Below, in pieces: positions 1 to 5,487 of a stretch of 5,522 nt of DNA (positions within the stretch are counted from its first letter, which is position 1; each line of letters begins with the position of its first letter). The stretch spans positions 509-6,030 of the forward strand of contig DPWB01000365.1 in assembly GCA_003527885.1 (NCBI GenBank), written 5' to 3'. Made by a program: the position numbers and the translations under genes. Under the pieces are notes generated by a model. It was not told where the DNA came from. It searched no databases and saw nothing but the letters and a program-made list of their open reading frames with translations. The stretch is from Candidatus Competibacteraceae bacterium. Its GTDB lineage: Bacteria > Pseudomonadota > Gammaproteobacteria > Competibacterales > Competibacteraceae.

Positions 1-89
1 AGACGGTTTTACCTTACTTGGTAGAGTCCTACCGGTTGGAAGCGGAGCTGATTTTCCAAGGGCTGCGGGTGATCGCCGAGCAGGGTTGA
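1..89 (+). CDS. C-terminal end of an unidentified protein (5' truncated by window edge)
   Basis: Reading from base 3, an open frame of 28 codons runs to a TGA at 87-89 and would begin upstream of the window. The peptide ends in LEAELIFQGLRVIAEQG, which looks like an ordinary amphipathic helix, and its codons (CTG, CGG, GTG, ATC, GCC, GAG, CAG) fit a GC-rich genome. The stop lies 22 bases before the stop of the convergent minus-strand gene at 112, a normal tail-to-tail arrangement. I do not recognise the protein from so short a tail. No terminator hairpin is visible in bases 90-111. The alternative is that this stretch is non-coding; the long antisense frame covering 9-476 is rejected because its composition (runs of Thr, Ala and Met) is that of a shadow frame. 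Confidence 0.45.
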   Translation, partial: TVLPYLVESYRLEAELIFQGLRVIAEQG

Positions 90-111
90 AGCTTTTCGTT
101 CCGACGACGGT

Positions 112-561
112 TCATCTTGCCGCCGCCCAGCCGGCCGGGCTGTCGGGCGGATCGTAGTAAGCGCTGCCGCTGTAACGGTCATCGTAATTGCCGTTGTAGT
201 AGCCATCACCGTCATTGTTGCCGTAGCCACCATCATCGTAGCGATCCTGATAACCGTCGCAGTTATAGTATCTGACGCCTTGTACGACGATGGAGCGGCA
301 ACGTTCGGCGGGAGGAGGCGGCGCTGATTGGGCGATGGCGGCCCCGAAGAGGGTCCCGAGGGCCAGCCCGACGATGGCGGCGCCGGCCGCCCCGTCATGG
401 TGGTCGTGCCGGTAATCGCGGTGGCCATCCCAACCGCCATGATAACCGCCGCCCCAGTATCCGCCATGATCGCCACGGTCCCAGGCGTTCGCGGCGGACA
501 ACGGAGCCATCGTGGTCGCGGCTAGCGCCGCTGCAAGTAGCAACCGCTTTATCAGATTCAT
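112..561 (-). CDS. Small exported Gly/Tyr/His/Asp-rich protein, function unknown
   Basis: The gene encodes 149 residues. The start at 561 is chosen because it directly yields a signal peptide (MNLIKR, a hydrophobic Leu/Ala stretch to about residue 21, then a likely signal peptidase I site at SAANA-W, residues 22-27), and AGAGG lies 7 bases upstream. The frame stays open to 645, but the extra 28 residues are Arg-rich and would bury the signal. The mature protein has a Gly/His/Trp/Asp-rich segment (27-57), a Gly/Ala-rich hydrophobic segment (58-80) that resembles a glycine-zipper or membrane helix, a PPPP turn, a short conserved-looking part with two cysteines (C88 and C101, around RCRSIVV and RYYNCDGY), and an Asp/Gly/Tyr/Asn-rich tail (103-138). 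The two cysteines could form a disulfide in the periplasm. I infer an envelope protein and do not recognise the family. It lies downstream of the RidA-like gene on the same strand, with a 102-base gap. Confidence 0.75.
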   Translation of the reverse strand: MNLIKRLLLAAALAATTMAPLSAANAWDRGDHGGYWGGGYHGGWDGHRDYRHDHHDGAAGAAIVGLALGTLFGAAIAQSAPPPPAERCRSIVVQGVRYYNCDGYQDRYDDGGYGNNDGDGYYNGNYDDRYSGSAYYDPPDSPAGWAAAR

Positions 562-663
562 GGATTTGCCTCTAAAGCAACCTCGCCAAGACCGGCTTTT
601 CAACGTTTGAACTCGCCTGCGCGCCGACCCCGCAAGCCGGAGCACGGCGGATGGGGCGAAGGC

Positions 664-1059
664 TTATTCGGCGGTGGGCCGTGCCACACAATCAGCCTCC
701 AGTTCGACCAGCCATTCCTTTTTGATGAAACCCTTGACCTCGACGAAGGTACAGGCTGGCCTGATATCAGAAAAGATTTCACCGTGAGCGCGGGCTGCCG
801 CCTCCCAACGGGAGATGTCGGTGAGCATCACCCGCGTGCGCACGACATCTTGAAGAGTGAGGCCTGCGGCAGACACCGCTTGGGCGATGATCTCTAGGCA
901 GCGCTTGGTCTGGCCATAGACATCGCCCGGCGAAGCGGTGCCGCCATCCACGGTGATCGGAGCGGTGCCGGCGACAGCCACGAAGTCACCCACCCGAACC
1001 GCGCGGGAAAAGCCGATGGCCGGCTCGAACGATGACCCCGAAGAAACGAGTTTACGCAT
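664..1059 (-). CDS. RidA/YjgF/UK114-family protein lacking the canonical catalytic arginine
   Basis: The gene encodes 131 residues, the normal length for this family of small trimeric cytosolic proteins. Typical landmarks are visible: the N-terminal strand with GFSRAVRVGDFVAVAGTAP (16-34), the QTKRCLEIIAQAVSAAGLTLQDVVRTRVMLTD region split across residues 50-81, and the C-terminal block RPACTFVEV (100-108) followed by LVELEADC (117-124). In RidA proper the C-terminal block reads PARSCVEV, and its Arg (Arg105 in E. coli) binds the substrate carboxylate for hydrolysis of 2-aminoacrylate and related enamines. Here Cys103 takes that place, while the glutamate of the EIEA motif is kept (Glu121). 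The family call is firm, but enamine deaminase activity is doubtful and the protein may belong to one of the Rid subgroups without the arginine. The Shine-Dalgarno signal is poor: a G-rich stretch sits about 13 bases before the ATG. The gene follows the ComB-like gene after 83 bases, so co-transcription is possible. Confidence 0.88.
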   Translation of the reverse strand: MRKLVSSGSSFEPAIGFSRAVRVGDFVAVAGTAPITVDGGTASPGDVYGQTKRCLEIIAQAVSAAGLTLQDVVRTRVMLTDISRWEAAARAHGEIFSDIRPACTFVEVKGFIKKEWLVELEADCVARPTAE

Positions 1060-1142
1060 GATTTTATCTAACCCCCAACCTCACCCATGAACCATTAGAT
1101 CTTTTGCACCCTGAAAATTATCTGAATAAGAGCCTTTGCCTA

Positions 1143-1853
1143 TCAGTGCCCGATGAGATTTTCCAGGTGGACCGGCACGGCTTCGATCGATTCGCCGCAG
1201 CGTTCGGCCCGCAGGGCAAAATCGACCAGATCTCTTTGCAGACATAGAATAATGTCGTCTTTGGGCAAATTGGGGTTATCGGCATCCAAGTATTTGCGGG
1301 CGTTGTGATGCGCTAGGATTTCAGCGAGCGCGGCGATGTGATCGTAAGCTTTACCCGCGAGCAGGCTTTCCAGATAATCGGCGCAACGCTCGTCCTCGGG
1401 CGCCGAGAGGGTGGCCCGGCTGCCCATCGCTACCAAGCTCACGATCGCCGGATCGCGCCGACGGATGTAGGCGGCGGTCGCCCGCGCGTTGAGAAACGAG
1501 GCCAGCAGGACTTCGTCCGCTCCCGCCAGCGCCGCCGGGACACCGCCGACGCCGGAGGTGGAGCGGTGGATGACGGTTCGGCCGCGAAAGCGCTCCGCGC
1601 CGGCTCGAAGGATTTGCGAGGGCGAATTGGTGAGGTCGAAACCGGGAATGGGTTCCTCGTTGCGGGAGCCCACCAGCAGGGCATCGCCCCGGAGCGCGAA
1701 GCAGCGCTCCACGTCGTTTTCGAGTAACAGCCGCCGGGTTCCCAGGTGAATCAATAACGGTTCGCTCGAAAAGGAGCGAAAGACATCGATGACGACGGCC
1801 AGACCGGTTGCGGCCTCGGCGCCTCCCGCCAGAGCAAGCCTGCGGATTTCCAT
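1143..1853 (-). CDS. 2-phosphosulfolactate phosphatase (ComB) family protein, substrate uncertain
   Basis: The gene encodes 236 residues, close to the usual ComB length. ComB removes phosphate from 2-phosphosulfolactate in a Mg-dependent step of methanogen coenzyme M synthesis; many bacteria carry homologues with no known role. Family landmarks in order are VVIDVFR (20-26), RNEEPIPGFDLTNSP (64-78), RSTSGVGG (97-104), LLASFLNARA (116-125), VAMGSRATLSAPEDERCADY (141-160) and the C-terminal AVPVHLENL (225-233). Two motifs depart from what I recall as typical: the residues after VFR are SFSSE rather than a Thr-rich run, and STSG replaces the usual TTNGT. The fold and family are therefore well supported but the substrate is not. 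Translation probably starts at 1853, with GGGG about 9 bases upstream. The gene is transcribed divergently from gmhA. No other coenzyme M or sulfolactate gene is present; the only same-strand neighbours are the RidA-like and exported-protein genes. Confidence 0.8.
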   Translation of the reverse strand: MEIRRLALAGGAEAATGLAVVIDVFRSFSSEPLLIHLGTRRLLLENDVERCFALRGDALLVGSRNEEPIPGFDLTNSPSQILRAGAERFRGRTVIHRSTSGVGGVPAALAGADEVLLASFLNARATAAYIRRRDPAIVSLVAMGSRATLSAPEDERCADYLESLLAGKAYDHIAALAEILAHHNARKYLDADNPNLPKDDIILCLQRDLVDFALRAERCGESIEAVPVHLENLIGH

Positions 1854-2016
1854 GAGTCATGACCCCATAAAATGAGCTTGGACGCCATTATCGTGGATGG
1901 CCGTGGGCCTGCAACTCTCGGTGCGGTTTTTCCGTGCAACGGCGGAGCCCGCGTGGCTATCTCCCGTTTTGCGAATAAAATAAACGCTTCCCATCAGCGG
2001 ATGCACTGGACAGGTT
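1854..2016. other. Divergent intergenic region between the ComB-like gene and gmhA
   Basis: This 163-base region separates two genes that point away from each other, so it should carry promoters for both. On the minus strand a candidate sigma70 promoter is visible (listed separately). On the plus strand an AT-rich patch at 1973-1984 includes TAAAAT (1976-1981), a possible -10 placed 35 bases before the gmhA ATG, but no convincing -35 lies 16-18 bases before it. I see no clear operator-like inverted repeat. Confidence 0.5.
1887..1914 (-). promoter_or_regulatory. Candidate sigma70 promoter for the ComB-like gene
   Basis: Read on the minus strand, TTGCAG (1914-1909) is followed after 16 bases by GATAAT (1892-1887). 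The -10 matches the consensus at 5 of 6 positions and the -35 at only 3 of 6. Transcription would begin near 1880, giving a leader of about 27 bases before the ATG at 1853. The placement in a divergent intergenic region supports it, but the weak -35 keeps confidence low. Confidence 0.3.
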
Positions 2017-2613
2017 ATGGACTTGCTCGCGAGAATCGATCGGCATTTTAACGCCAGCGCCGAGGCCAAGCGGCGCACCCTGGAAGCGATGGGACCACGG
2101 ATCGCGCGGGCGGCCGAACACGTGGCGGCCCGATTGCGGCAAGGCCATAAGATCCTGGTCTGCGGTAACGGCGGTTCGGCTGCGGACGCCCAGCATTTCG
2201 CCGCCGAACTCGTCAACCGCTTTGAGATCGAACGTCCGGGATTGGCCGCCATCGCGCTGACCACCGACAGCTCCGCGTTGACCTCCATCGCCAACGACGA
2301 TGCCTTCGAGCAGGTGTTCGCCCGGCAGGTGCGCGCCCTGGGGCGTCCCGGCGACGTGCTGCTGGCGCTTTCGACCAGCGGCAATTCGCCGAATGTGCTG
2401 GCGGCCATGGAAGCCGCCCGGACAGCGGGCATGTCCACCGTGGCGCTGACGGGGCGGGACGGTGGGCAGATGGCCCGGCAAATGGCTGGGGAAGATATCG
2501 AAATCCGCGCGGTGGCGACCGCGACCGCACGGGTTCAGGAAACTCACATTTTGATCATCCACTGCCTTTGTGACGGCGTGGACTGGTTATTGTTCGGAAA
2601 GGAGCAAGCATGA
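2017..2613 (+). CDS. gmhA: Phosphoheptose isomerase (GmhA/DiaA SIS-domain family)
   Basis: The gene encodes 198 residues forming a single SIS (sugar isomerase) domain. GmhA converts sedoheptulose 7-phosphate to D-glycero-manno-heptose 7-phosphate, the first step of LPS inner-core heptose synthesis, in the cytosol. DiaA is an E. coli paralogue that binds DnaA and promotes replication initiation. Visible motifs are [13 protein letters not shown] (49-61), LTTDSS (81-86), STSGNS (119-124), TGRDGG (145-150) and RVQETH...H (172-182). Aligned to E. coli GmhA, the metal-site residues are all kept: His60, Glu64, Gln174 and His182. DiaA, as I recall it, lacks the glutamate. With the position next to dolP and sspB, this matches the Pseudomonas gene annotated gmhA, although a DiaA-like role cannot be excluded. 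The start at 2017 gives the expected N-terminus; a weak GGACAGG sits very close, 2 bases before the ATG. The stop overlaps the dolP start (ATGA), indicating translational coupling. Confidence 0.9.
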   Translation: MDLLARIDRHFNASAEAKRRTLEAMGPRIARAAEHVAARLRQGHKILVCGNGGSAADAQHFAAELVNRFEIERPGLAAIALTTDSSALTSIANDDAFEQVFARQVRALGRPGDVLLALSTSGNSPNVLAAMEAARTAGMSTVALTGRDGGQMARQMAGEDIEIRAVATATARVQETHILIIHCLCDGVDWLLFGKEQA

Positions 2614-3191
2614 AAGCATGGCCATTGCGATTGATCGTCGCCGGGTTGGCGGCGGTGTTGCTGAGCGGTTGCGTGGGCCTCCTGCTGGGAGGCACGGCGG
2701 TCGGCGTCGGCGTGGCGCACGACCGGCGGACCACCGGCACGGTCATGGACGACCAAACGGTCGAGCTGAAGATCTACGACGCGCTCAACAAGAAACTGCC
2801 GCCGGGCAACCGAATCAGCGCCACCAGTTACAACGGCGTGGTATTGCTGACCGGTGAGGCGGTGTCGGAAGGGGTAAAACAGCAGGCGGATGCGGTGGTT
2901 CGGGGCATTGCCCCACCCGTCAGGGAGGTCTATAACGAACTGGTGGTCGCCCGACCCAACCCGCTGTCCGCTCGAAGCAACGACAGCTTTTTGACCAGCA
3001 AGGTCAAGGCCGCCCTGTTCAAGATCAGGATTAACGACTTCGATCCCAGCCGCGTGAAGGTGGTGACGGATCGAAGCGTGGTTTATCTGATGGGCTTGGT
3101 GCGGCCAAACGAAGGGGATGCCGCCGCCAACGTCGCCAGTCAGGTGAGCGGGGTCCGGCAGGTCGTCACGCTGTTCGAGTTCATCAACTGA
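2610..3191 (+). CDS. dolP: Dual-BON-domain outer-membrane lipoprotein (DolP/YraP family)
   Basis: The gene encodes 193 residues, near the length of E. coli DolP. The N-terminus [12 protein letters not shown] leads to a lipobox LLSGC with the lipidated cysteine at residue 21. The +2 residue is Val, not Asp, so sorting to the outer membrane is expected. A Gly-rich stretch (27-36) precedes two BON domains, roughly residues 46-113 ([26 protein letters not shown]) and 125-192 ([37 protein letters not shown]). BON domains bind phospholipid; DolP supports outer-membrane integrity and acts at division sites in E. coli. A strong AAGGAG (2599-2604) lies 5 bases before the ATG, inside the end of gmhA, with which the gene shares an ATGA overlap. 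The same gmhA/diaA-dolP pairing occurs in E. coli and Pseudomonas. The stop codon ends exactly one base before the convergent sspB stop. Confidence 0.93.
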   Translation: MKAWPLRLIVAGLAAVLLSGCVGLLLGGTAVGVGVAHDRRTTGTVMDDQTVELKIYDALNKKLPPGNRISATSYNGVVLLTGEAVSEGVKQQADAVVRGIAPPVREVYNELVVARPNPLSARSNDSFLTSKVKAALFKIRINDFDPSRVKVVTDRSVVYLMGLVRPNEGDAAANVASQVSGVRQVVTLFEFIN

Positions 3192-3605
3192 CTATTTCAC
3201 GATTTTCAGGGTCGGCTTGCGTTGGGGGCCACCGGCCGGCTTGCCGGGCGGCGTGCCGGGGGGCGTGCCGGGGGGCGGTGAAGGCCCGTCGCTGCCTTGT
3301 TCCTCCCCGAACGCCATGCCCTGCCCGTTCTCGCGGGCGTAAATGGCCAGGACAGCGCTGACGGGGATATGCACGTTGCGGGCAACGCCGCCGAAACGGG
3401 CGTTGAATTCGATCCATTCGTTGCCCAGTTGCAGGTCGCGCACGGCGGCGCCGTTGATGTTCAGTACGATTCGCCCTTCCTTGATGTGCTGTTTGGGCAC
3501 TTCCACGCCCGGGAATTCCGCGTTGACCAGGAGATGAGGGGTCAGAGCGTTATCTTCAATCCATTCAAACAGGGCGCGGATCAGATAGGGGCGAGTCGAA
3601 GTCAT
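3192..3605 (-). CDS. sspB: ClpXP protease specificity-enhancing factor SspB
   Basis: The gene encodes 137 residues, shorter than the roughly 165 of E. coli SspB. SspB is a cytosolic dimeric adaptor that binds the ssrA tag on stalled-ribosome products and delivers them to ClpXP. The substrate-binding domain spans about residues 5-98 with near-diagnostic stretches RPYLIRALFEW (5-15), LTPHLLV (21-27), GRIVLNI (44-50), IEFNARFGG (65-73) and VLAIYARENG (85-94). A flexible linker (99-129) follows, here rich in Pro and Gly with PPGT repeats rather than acidic as in E. coli. The last residues PTLKIVK match the XB motif that docks on the ClpX zinc-binding domain (E. coli PALRVVK). The ATG at 3605 gives the canonical N-terminus, but I see no Shine-Dalgarno sequence before it. 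A terminator-like hairpin ends 22 bases upstream. sspA, the usual upstream partner, is absent. Confidence 0.95.
   Translation of the reverse strand: MTSTRPYLIRALFEWIEDNALTPHLLVNAEFPGVEVPKQHIKEGRIVLNINGAAVRDLQLGNEWIEFNARFGGVARNVHIPVSAVLAIYARENGQGMAFGEEQGSDGPSPPPGTPPGTPPGKPAGGPQRKPTLKIVK
3252..3275. repeat. Two perfect tandem copies of a 12-base repeat inside sspB
   Basis: The unit CGTGCCGGGGGG occurs twice without change, with a degenerate third copy just to the left (about 3240-3251). On the coding strand each unit specifies PPGT or, in the third, PPGK, giving the Pro/Gly linker of SspB. The size of 12 bases keeps the frame, so copy-number change by slippage would lengthen or shorten the linker by four residues. 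Confidence 0.85.
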
Positions 3606-3627
3606 GAGGAACGGACCAAGACTGGGG

Positions 3628-3650
3628 AAATAAACTCCCCAACGGGGGAG
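3628..3650 (-). terminator. Candidate intrinsic terminator after petC, just upstream of sspB
   Basis: On the minus strand CTCCCC (3650-3645), loop CGTT, and GGGGAG (3640-3635) form a 6-bp GC-rich stem followed immediately by TTTATTT (3634-3628). This has the shape of a Rho-independent terminator for the pet transcript. It lies 63 bases after the petC stop but only 22 bases before the sspB ATG. The GGGG arm could alternatively pair with CCCC at 3627-3624, after the T-run, which would exclude the terminator stem; that pairing is only 4 bp. The stem is short, so efficiency may be partial. Confidence 0.6.
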
Positions 3651-3665
3651 CGAGTCGCCACCGGT

Positions 3666-3704
3666 TTCGCCGGAGAGCGCGGACAGTAGCGTCTCTCCGG
3701 CGAA
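3666..3704. repeat. Perfect 12-bp inverted repeat in the petC-sspB spacer
   Basis: TTCGCCGGAGAG (3666-3677) is the exact reverse complement of CTCTCCGGCGAA (3693-3704), separated by 15 bases. Inside the loop CGC (3678-3680) can pair with GCG (3689-3691) past a one-base bulge. Outside it GTCGCC (3654-3659) can pair with GGCGAC (3707-3712) across an asymmetric internal loop, the latter reaching to 2 bases from the petC stop. No T-run follows on either strand, so it is not a classical terminator. It may stabilise the 3' end of the petBC message or help pause polymerase before the next hairpin. A dispersed extragenic repeat is another possibility. Confidence 0.75.
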
Positions 3705-3713
3705 GCGGCGACG

Positions 3714-4460
3714 TTAGTGCACGTCCTTCCAATATTCCTTTTTCAGGAGATAGAAAATCACCGAAGCCAACGCCAGGAACAAGACGACCCAAATCCCGAT
3801 GCGCTGGCGGTCCAATTGACCGGGTTCCCCGGCATAGGACAGGAAGCCCACCAAATCCGCCATCGCTTCGCGGAATTCGGGAGGGCTCATGCTGCCCGGT
3901 TGCACCAGTTCAAAGCCTTTGAGAACCTTGGTTTCGGGGCTATCCTTACCTTTGGCTTTATGAACTTCGTAGACCGGCTTTTGCCAGCCCTGAAGCTCCC
4001 ACAAGACGTGCGGCATACCGGCGTTGGGAAACACGGCATTGTTCACGCCAAACGGTCGGGTCGGGTCCAGATAGAAGGTTTGCAGGTAGGTGAAGAGATA
4101 GTCCACGCCGCGCGAGCGGGCGATCAGGGTCAGGTCGGGGGGAGGGACGCCGAACCACTGCTTGGCGTCGGCCTTGGGCATGGCGTTTTTCATCAATTCG
4201 CCGACCTTGGCCCCCGTGAAGATCAGGTTTTGCTTGACCTGCTCGTCGGTCAGGCCGATGTCGCGGGCCAACCGGTTGTAGCGCTGGTGCTCCAGCGAAT
4301 GGCAACCCATACAGTAATTGACGAACAATTTGGCGCCCTTTTGCAGGGAGGCCTTGTTGTGCAGATCGAGCGGAGCCCGCTGTAACGGATAGCCCTCTTC
4401 GGACGCGAGGCTCAGTGCCGGCAAAACCAGCAAGACGAATGCAACGATTGTTTTTTTCAT
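3714..4460 (-). CDS. petC: Cytochrome c1 subunit of the cytochrome bc1 complex
   Basis: The gene encodes 248 residues. Cytochrome c1 takes electrons from the Rieske centre and passes them to soluble or membrane c-type cytochromes on the periplasmic side. A cleavable signal peptide is visible (MKKTIVAFVLLVLPALSLAS, cleavage near residue 20). The haem c attachment site CMGCH is at 50-54, with His54 as one axial ligand. Met149 in AGMPHVLWELQG aligns with the distal Met ligand of other c1 proteins. Other family signatures are NAMPKADAKQWFGVPPPDL (92-110), YLQTFYLDP (125-133) and the GSMSPPEF region (189-196). A C-terminal membrane anchor spans about 222-239 and ends KKEYWKDVH. The ATG at 4460 follows the petB stop by 2 bases, with GGAAAGGG in the petB end as a likely ribosome site, so the two are translationally linked. 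The frame remains open far upstream, through petB, but that is not coding. Confidence 0.97.
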   Translation of the reverse strand: MKKTIVAFVLLVLPALSLASEEGYPLQRAPLDLHNKASLQKGAKLFVNYCMGCHSLEHQRYNRLARDIGLTDEQVKQNLIFTGAKVGELMKNAMPKADAKQWFGVPPPDLTLIARSRGVDYLFTYLQTFYLDPTRPFGVNNAVFPNAGMPHVLWELQGWQKPVYEVHKAKGKDSPETKVLKGFELVQPGSMSPPEFREAMADLVGFLSYAGEPGQLDRQRIGIWVVLFLALASVIFYLLKKEYWKDVH

Positions 4461-4462
4461 TT

Positions 4463-5487
4463 TCAAGTCACCCTTTCCGGAACTGGCTTGGTCTTCTCGA
4501 TGGCCGGCAAGACTGGCAGCACGAAGAAGAAAGCGAAATAGATCGCGGAACAGATTTGCGCCAAGGTGGTGCGGGCCGGCGTGGTCGGCAACGAACCCAG
4601 ATAACCCAGAATCAGAAATGAGATCACGAAGGCCGCCAGGGCCAACTTGAATGGAAGACCGCGATAGCGGATGGATTTCACCGGGCTGCGGTCCAGCCAA
4701 GGCAGGAAGAACAACAAAACGATGGATGCGCCCATGGCCAGCACGCCCCAGACTTGCGTGCCGGCGAAGGACGGCACTGCCCGCAGGATGGCGTAGAACG
4801 GCGTGAAGTACCACACCGGCGCGATATGCGGCGGCGTTTTCAGCGGGTCGGCGGGATCGAAGTTCGGGTGCTCCAGGAAATAACCACCCATCTCGGGCAT
4901 GAAGAAGATCACCACCGCGAAGAACAGCAGAAAGACCATCACGCCGACCAGATCCTTGACGGTGTAGTAGGGATGGAAGGGAATGCCGTCCAGCGGTATG
5001 CCTTTTTCGTCTTTCAGCTTCTTGATTTCCACGCCGTCGGGGTTGTTGGAGCCGACTTCGTGCAAGGCCAAGATGTGGGCGACCACCAACCCGAGTAGAA
5101 CCAGCGGCAGGGCGATGACATGCAGGGAGAAAAAGCGGTTCAGGGTGGCGTCCGAGACCACGTAATCGCCGCGGATCCAGACCGACAGATCCGGTCCGAT
5201 GACGGGAATCGCGCTGAACAGGTTGATGATCACCTGCGCGCCCCAAAACGACATCTGGCCCCAGGGCAACAGGTAGCCCATGAAGGCCTCGGCCATCAGG
5301 GCGAGGAAGATCAGTACGCCGAAAACCCAGATCAGTTCGCGCGGCTTTTTGTAAGAGCCGTAGATCAGGGCGCGGTACATGTGCAGGTAGACCATGATGA
5401 AAAAGGCCGAGGCGCCGGTGGAATGGATGTAGCGGATCAGCCAGCCCCAGTCCACATCGCGCATGATGTATTCGACCGACGCGAAGG
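4463..5487 (-). CDS. petB: Cytochrome b subunit of the cytochrome bc1 complex (N-terminus missing)
   Basis: 340 residues are present. The in-frame ATG at 5464 is internal: the codons before it (FASVEYI) continue the conserved protein up to 5487, where adapter sequence begins. About 70-80 N-terminal residues, including the first helix, should be missing. Cytochrome b is the integral-membrane core that oxidises quinol at Qo and reduces quinone at Qi. Counting from the first complete codon, bis-His haem ligands are His21 and His35 (RYIHSTGAS, YLHMYRAL) and His122 and His137 (FFSLHVIALP, VVAHILALHEVGSNNP). The helix-D pair is 15 apart, against 14 in the mitochondrial type. The Qo motif is PVWY (223-226, bases 4808-4819) instead of PEWY; I recall such variants from beta/gamma-proteobacteria. 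It lies 2 bases upstream of petC, in the usual petABC order; petA should lie beyond the break. Confidence 0.97.

Noticed and set aside
9..476. Minus-strand 155-codon frame overlapping the exported-protein gene.
   Set aside because: Composition is dominated by Thr, Met and Ala repeats produced by reading Gly/Tyr/Asp codons out of frame; it lacks a signal or domain and overlaps the better-supported frame with a signal peptide.
562..645. Upstream extension of the exported-protein gene to the ATG at 645.
   Set aside because: The extra 28 residues are Arg-rich and would displace the signal peptide from the N-terminus; the ATG at 561 has a good AGAGG site 7 bases upstream.
1060..1142. AT-rich patch before the RidA-like gene with GATAAT and TCTAAT as possible -10 boxes on the minus strand.
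   Set aside because: Neither box has a recognisable -35 at 16-18 bases, so a promoter here is possible but not supported.
1763..1780. TCGCTC...GAGCGA inverted repeat inside the ComB-like gene.
   Set aside because: It lies in coding sequence, is short (6 bp) and has no T-run; likely a coincidence of codon content.
1872..2051. Plus-strand 59-codon open frame starting at ATG 1872 and running through the divergent intergenic region into gmhA.
   Set aside because: It has no Shine-Dalgarno sequence, overlaps the well-supported gmhA start in another frame, and its product (starting MSLDAIIVDG) resembles no family I know. It is most likely chance openness in GC-rich DNA.
3184..3689. Alternative frames overlapping sspB on both strands (for example plus-strand 3297-3689).
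   Set aside because: SspB homology accounts for the whole region from the N-terminus to the XB motif; the other frames are shadows.
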